Source of the DNA: Rhizobacter sp. Root1221
GTDB taxonomy: Bacteria > Pseudomonadota > Gammaproteobacteria > Burkholderiales > Burkholderiaceae_C
Direction: 5' to 3'
Assembly (NCBI RefSeq): GCF_001425785.1
Contig: NZ_LMDI01000003.1
Coordinates: forward strand, 45,176-101,546
DNA: 56,371 nucleotides
A program made the translations under genes and the position numbers. This document shows positions 53,478-56,371 of the stretch, one piece after another. Position 1 is the first letter of the stretch. Every line of letters starts with the position of its first letter. A model generated the notes under the pieces. That model saw nothing but the letters and a program-made list of their open reading frames with translations. It had not been told where the DNA came from and searched no databases.

Positions 53478-54272
53478 ATGAAGCGAAAACACATCCGCAG
53501 GGCATGCGCAGCCGCCCTTCTTGGCGCGCTGGCACTCGGGGCACGTGCGCAGGAACCCGTCTTGTATGTCTATTCCACGATCGACGCGCTTCTCGCCGGC
53601 GCGTACGACGGAGACCTGACCGTCCGGCAACTGGCGACCAAGGGCAACTTCGGACTGGGAACATACAACCACCTGCATGGCGAGATGGTGCTGCTGGATG
53701 GCACGATGCATCACGTCAAGGCCGATGGCACGGTGACGGTCGCCGACCCGGGCGAGCGCGTGCCCTTGGCCTATGTGGTTCCCTTCCTGCCGACAGACAC
53801 GTTCGTGGTCGAGTCACCGGCATCAGCCAGGCCCTTGGCGGAACTGGAAGCTTCCATCGACGCACGACTGCCGAACAAGAACCTGTTCTACGCGGTCAGA
53901 GTCTCCGGCGCGTTCACCAACGTCTCGACGCGTGCGATCGCTCCCCAGGTGCGGCCGTACCGCCCGCTGGCCGAGGTCGCCAAGGAACAGGTGGTGTTCA
54001 AGCGCGCGGAGGTTACTGGCTCGTTGGTTGGTTTTCGGAGCCCCGCGTTCTCGAAAGGCATCTCGGTGCCGGGTTGGCACTGGCACTTCATCTCTGATGG
54101 CAAGGACTATGGCGGCCATGTGCTCGCCGGAAGCCTGGTCCGCGGGGTCGTGACGGTCGCATCCGTCCGGAAGTTCGATGTGCAACTGCCGGCGAATGAC
54201 GACTTTGCCAATGCCGACCAGACCAAGGACCGCTCCGTAGAACTCCACCAAGTGGAGAGTGGCAAGCGCTGA
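53478..54272 (+). CDS. Exported alpha-acetolactate decarboxylase (BudA/AlsD-like)
   Basis: 264-aa ALDC, normally cytoplasmic, here with a clear signal peptide (1-24, ending ARAQ), so acetoin would be formed in the periplasm. Zinc ligands are His201 and His203 (GWHWHFISDGKDYGGHVL) and His214, catalytic Glu69 (LHGEMVLLDG) and Arg141; a C-terminal Glu (255 or 260) matches the family's last active-site residue. No acetolactate synthase or acetoin dehydrogenase is nearby. An integrase relic begins at the stop codon. Confidence 0.9.
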   Translation: MKRKHIRRACAAALLGALALGARAQEPVLYVYSTIDALLAGAYDGDLTVRQLATKGNFGLGTYNHLHGEMVLLDGTMHHVKADGTVTVADPGERVPLAYVVPFLPTDTFVVESPASARPLAELEASIDARLPNKNLFYAVRVSGAFTNVSTRAIAPQVRPYRPLAEVAKEQVVFKRAEVTGSLVGFRSPAFSKGISVPGWHWHFISDGKDYGGHVLAGSLVRGVVTVASVRKFDVQLPANDDFANADQTKDRSVELHQVESGKR

Positions 54273-54443
54273 CTCCGTCAGCATCAAGGTCCGGGACATC
54301 TGCCGTGGCGACCAGGTGGCAACTCGCGCCGTGGTAGCGCAACACAAGAACCAGCGACCAGCGCAGTTCGAAATCACGCAGGCGACCCGCGAAGCCGTAC
54401 AGAAGTGATCAAGCAAGCGAGCCTGGCCGGCGTCAACCATCTT
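54271..54443 (+). pseudogene. Tyrosine site-specific integrase remnant
   Basis: In the frame from 54271 the sequence reads DSVSIKVRDICRGDQVATRA then VVAQHKNQRPAQFEITQATR and EAVQK, then a stop; this is the conserved segment of a common proteobacterial integrase (LKVRDV...RPVQFEIT.QTR.AV). One missing base (AAGTGATC for AAGTGGATC) shifts into IKQASLAGVNHL, the normal continuation, after which it decays. The catalytic His-x-x-Arg and Tyr are absent. The 289-bp gap between the decarboxylase and the lipoprotein holds nothing else. Confidence 0.75.
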
Positions 54444-54561
54444 GTCCGCCGCCGGCGGCCAAGGCAAATTGTCGTGCATATGTCGCAGCAACCGGTGTCG
54501 AAGCGAGGGAGGCGCTGCCCATAATTCCTGGGATGAACAATGCGTCCAGCGAGAGAAGCAG

Positions 54562-55341
54562 ATGAGAAGCAACGCCATCGGGAAACGTGGGCCCGGCGTG
54601 GCGGCAGTGGTCGCAACATGGGCGACGGTATTGCTGGTCAGCGGGTGCGCCGTACCCATCCGCCCGTCGGATCTGCCGGTGCCGGCGAAGGTCACCTGCC
54701 TGCAGTTGGCGACACCGTTGGAGTCCACCGAAACGCGTGGCCTTCTGAGCATCGTCTGGATCACCCGCCTGGAGCGAGGTCCCTACGTCGCAGAGCGCGA
54801 AGACGACGAGGGAACCTATTTCCGGGCACCACCGGGAGGGATTTCCGTCACTGCGCCTGCCGAAGCGAAGAGGATGCCGTTGGCCTACCGGAGCGTCGCG
54901 GACGGTGGTTTCTGGATCCCGCGCGATCCGTCGAAGCTGCCGCGTGTGTACAGGTACCTCTCGGCCGAATCCGCGGCTGTCACAGTGCCTCCGGCGAGTG
55001 CGCATTGCGCGACGTCGACCTACACCCGCGACCCCGTCACGCAAGACCTCCGCCTGATGGATTTTGCGGCAGGAGGCGCTGTGGCCGGGGCGACAGGGGC
55101 CGTCGTGGCCCGGAGCATGGGACTTGGTGCTCCGAGCGGCATGAGCTACGGGCAGTCGGCCGCGGTGGGCGCGGTAGGGGGAGCCATCGGAGGCCTCATC
55201 GTGGCATCACTCATCAACATGGACATGGGCAAGATCACGTTTGATTCGACGACCCTCGAGGGGCCGTTTGTCGACGCGCTGCGGCGCGCCGCGCAAGACC
55301 CCATTACGCTCGACGACATCAGCCCTCGCCGCCAAGACTAG
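54562..55341 (+). CDS. Lipoprotein with glycine-zipper segment
   Basis: 259-aa lipoprotein (lipobox VSGC, Cys29). The N-terminal half (30-165) has mixed beta sequence and Cys45/Cys148; residues 170-225 form a Gly/Ala-rich pair of membrane-inserting helices (AAGGAVAGATGAVVARSMGLG and AVGAVGGAIGGLIVASL). The C-terminal 35 residues are soluble. No family is recognised. GAGAGA lies 5 nt before ATG 54562. It is the last intact gene before the rearranged end. Confidence 0.72.
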   Translation: MRSNAIGKRGPGVAAVVATWATVLLVSGCAVPIRPSDLPVPAKVTCLQLATPLESTETRGLLSIVWITRLERGPYVAEREDDEGTYFRAPPGGISVTAPAEAKRMPLAYRSVADGGFWIPRDPSKLPRVYRYLSAESAAVTVPPASAHCATSTYTRDPVTQDLRLMDFAAGGAVAGATGAVVARSMGLGAPSGMSYGQSAAVGAVGGAIGGLIVASLINMDMGKITFDSTTLEGPFVDALRRAAQDPITLDDISPRRQD

Positions 55342-55976
55342 CGGCATCTGCTGTCGACGGCCAGCCATGCGGCATCGATTCGGATTACCGCAGCAGCGCT
55401 CACCTTGCCTCCGCGCAACGCTGCGGTGGTCCGCCCCTCGCGCGTGGCCACCTGGTGGCCCAGCGCGTCGTAGTACACGAACGATTCGGCACCGTCCGGC
55501 TTGTGCTCGGACGTGAGCTGGTTGTTGGCGTTGTAGGTGTAGGTGGTGTTCCAGCCCCCGTAGCGGGGGTCGGACACCGACACCACGTTGCCCCAGCGGT
55601 CGGTCGTCTGCGCGATGGCTGGGCGCACGGCGGTATTGCTGCCCGAACCCGGCTCGCTCGATCCACCGATCGTGATGACACCGGTGCGCGTGGTGGCCGG
55701 GCCTTGCCACGCATACCAGAGGCTCGACGTGCGCTGGTACTCGCAGGTGCCCGGTGGCAGCGCGCTGGACGGGTAGCGCAGCGTGTCGCCATAGCGCACC
55801 GGCATGCCCGGGATGGTGGTCCATGCATCGTTGGAGCCGACCACCCGTACCACCAGGCTCATCGCCGCGCCACCGTCGGCAGGCGCGGCCACTTCCACGG
55901 CATTCGTGGTGGCGTCAGGAGCGCCATCGCTGACCAACTGCCAGACCCCGGCACTGTCCGGGGGCAGCTGGCTTCC
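55338..55976 (-). pseudogene. RHS/YD-repeat protein fragment
   Basis: An open frame on the minus strand encodes WGNVVSVSDPRYGGWNTTYTYNANNQLTSE (visible around 55500-55590) and YYDALGHQVATREGRTTAALRGG, a YD-repeat segment, preceded by GSQLPPDSAGVWQLVSDG-type sequence. It is cut at both ends: a TGA (55977-55979) interrupts it upstream, and after the YD repeat the C-terminal tail is unrelated to the RHS core. It has no start with a Shine-Dalgarno. It overlaps the lipoprotein stop and is probably a broken piece of a larger RHS gene. Confidence 0.65.
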
Positions 55977-56028
55977 TCAGGGCGAAGCACCTGCCTTCAG
56001 GATTGCCCAGTATGTCGGGGGTTTTGAT

Positions 56029-56057
56029 GGGTCAGGCAAGACGCAAGACTTGACCCC
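56029..56057. repeat. REP-like palindrome at a junction
   Basis: GGGTCA (56029-56034) and TGACCC (56051-56056) flank 16 nt that include two copies of CAAGAC. Similar GGGTCAGGTCTTGC-like elements recur between genes in Burkholderiales. It lies exactly between the RHS fragment and the TonB-receptor piece, consistent with a recombination junction. Confidence 0.45.
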
Positions 56058-56371
56058 GGCTCCCCCGCCAGCGGCGTGCTGCTCGACGCCAAGAACAAGA
56101 AGACGCTCGACGGCGACGGCGATGGCGTGGGTGACCTCGACGGCAAGCGCGTGACCGGCACGTCGCGGGGCCAGGTGACCGGCTACGTCGAATACAGCGT
56201 GCCCTCGTTGCCGCTGGTGGTCACCGGTGGCGGCCGCTACGTCAGCGCGCGGTTCCACGACAACCAGAACCGCTACACCCTGCCCGCCTACGCGCTGATG
56301 GACCTCGGTGCCCGCTACACCACCCGCATCGGCGGCACCGACACCACGTTCCGCTTCAACATCGACAACGT
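56058..56371 (+). pseudogene. TonB-dependent receptor, 5'-truncated and cut by the window edge
   Basis: The plus-strand frame reads SGVLLDAKNKKTLDGDGDGV, then GKRVTGTSRGQVTGYVEYSV, GGGRYVSARFHDNQNRYTLP and AYALMDLGARYTT, the near-C-terminal barrel strands of a siderophore-type TonB receptor. The frame has no start, plug domain or N-terminus: a stop at 56025 and the palindrome lie just upstream. It continues beyond the window, so whether it ends normally is unknown. Confidence 0.7.

Noticed and set aside
54225-54272. Acetolactate decarboxylase C-terminus suspected to be derived from the integrase relic
   Set aside because: The last residues (TKDRSVELHQVES) fit a native ALDC ending with its active-site Glu; the resemblance to integrase sequence is weak.

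Overview
The window is GC-rich chromosomal DNA of a betaproteobacterium, order Burkholderiales (gene content and order suggest the Rubrivivax/Leptothrix/Rhizobacter side). Coding density is high, 4-nt gene overlaps are common, and TTG/GTG starts are frequent. About 51.8 kb is ordinary chromosome; the last 4.5 kb is a rearranged accessory segment carrying mobile-element remnants.

Layout. 1-3.5 kb (minus): 5' half of a tRNA-Lys, tcdA, then cpoB-pal-tolB of the Tol-Pal envelope system, with no tolQRA upstream. 3.5-10.7 kb: a lipopolysaccharide/surface-glycan cluster (a WaaE-like glycosyltransferase divergent from msbA, then four more glycosyltransferase-type genes). 10.7-17.7 kb (minus): housekeeping run yebC-purD-hemF-nadD-rsfS-rlmH-maf-rng. 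17.8-29.5 kb: HerA/YjgR-like ATPase, PPK2, M14 peptidase lipoprotein, a LytS/LytTR two-component operon, glnS, an RDD-protein/dusC operon and an FKBP isomerase.

29.5-35.8 kb (minus) is the most interesting protein-coding region. An ECF sigma factor, its anti-sigma factor and a subtilase lipoprotein lie upstream of an operon with a small lipoprotein carrying three HxH motifs, a cytochrome b561, a monohaem cytochrome fused to an outer-membrane beta-barrel (Cyc2-like architecture) and a periplasmic cytochrome c. The sigma gene and the redox operon share a bipartite promoter-like motif, CCGCAAC-N17-GCACTCACCGAC, with identical spacing. I read this as a sigma-controlled electron-transfer module spanning the envelope.

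36-43.7 kb: pbp1A; argD; paiB; an AraC regulator divergent from a MetC-like enzyme; two GNAT acetyltransferases. Between pbp1A and argD lies what looks like a complete arginine attenuator: an Arg-rich 26-codon leader peptide, a 1:2 hairpin over its Arg codons, a 2:3 antiterminator pairing and a 3:4 terminator with a T-rich tail. It is my strongest candidate for an undescribed regulatory system.

43.8-51.8 kb: a large secreted alpha-amylase, a 58-aa small protein, and miaA - ABC ATPase - FtsX-type permease - HD hydrolase. 51.8-56.4 kb: IS5-type transposase remnant, orphan branched-chain-type substrate-binding protein, exported acetolactate decarboxylase, tyrosine-integrase remnant, a lipoprotein, a broken RHS/YD fragment, a palindrome, and a 5'-truncated TonB-receptor piece running off the end.

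All calls are from reading the sequence and family knowledge; no searches were run.
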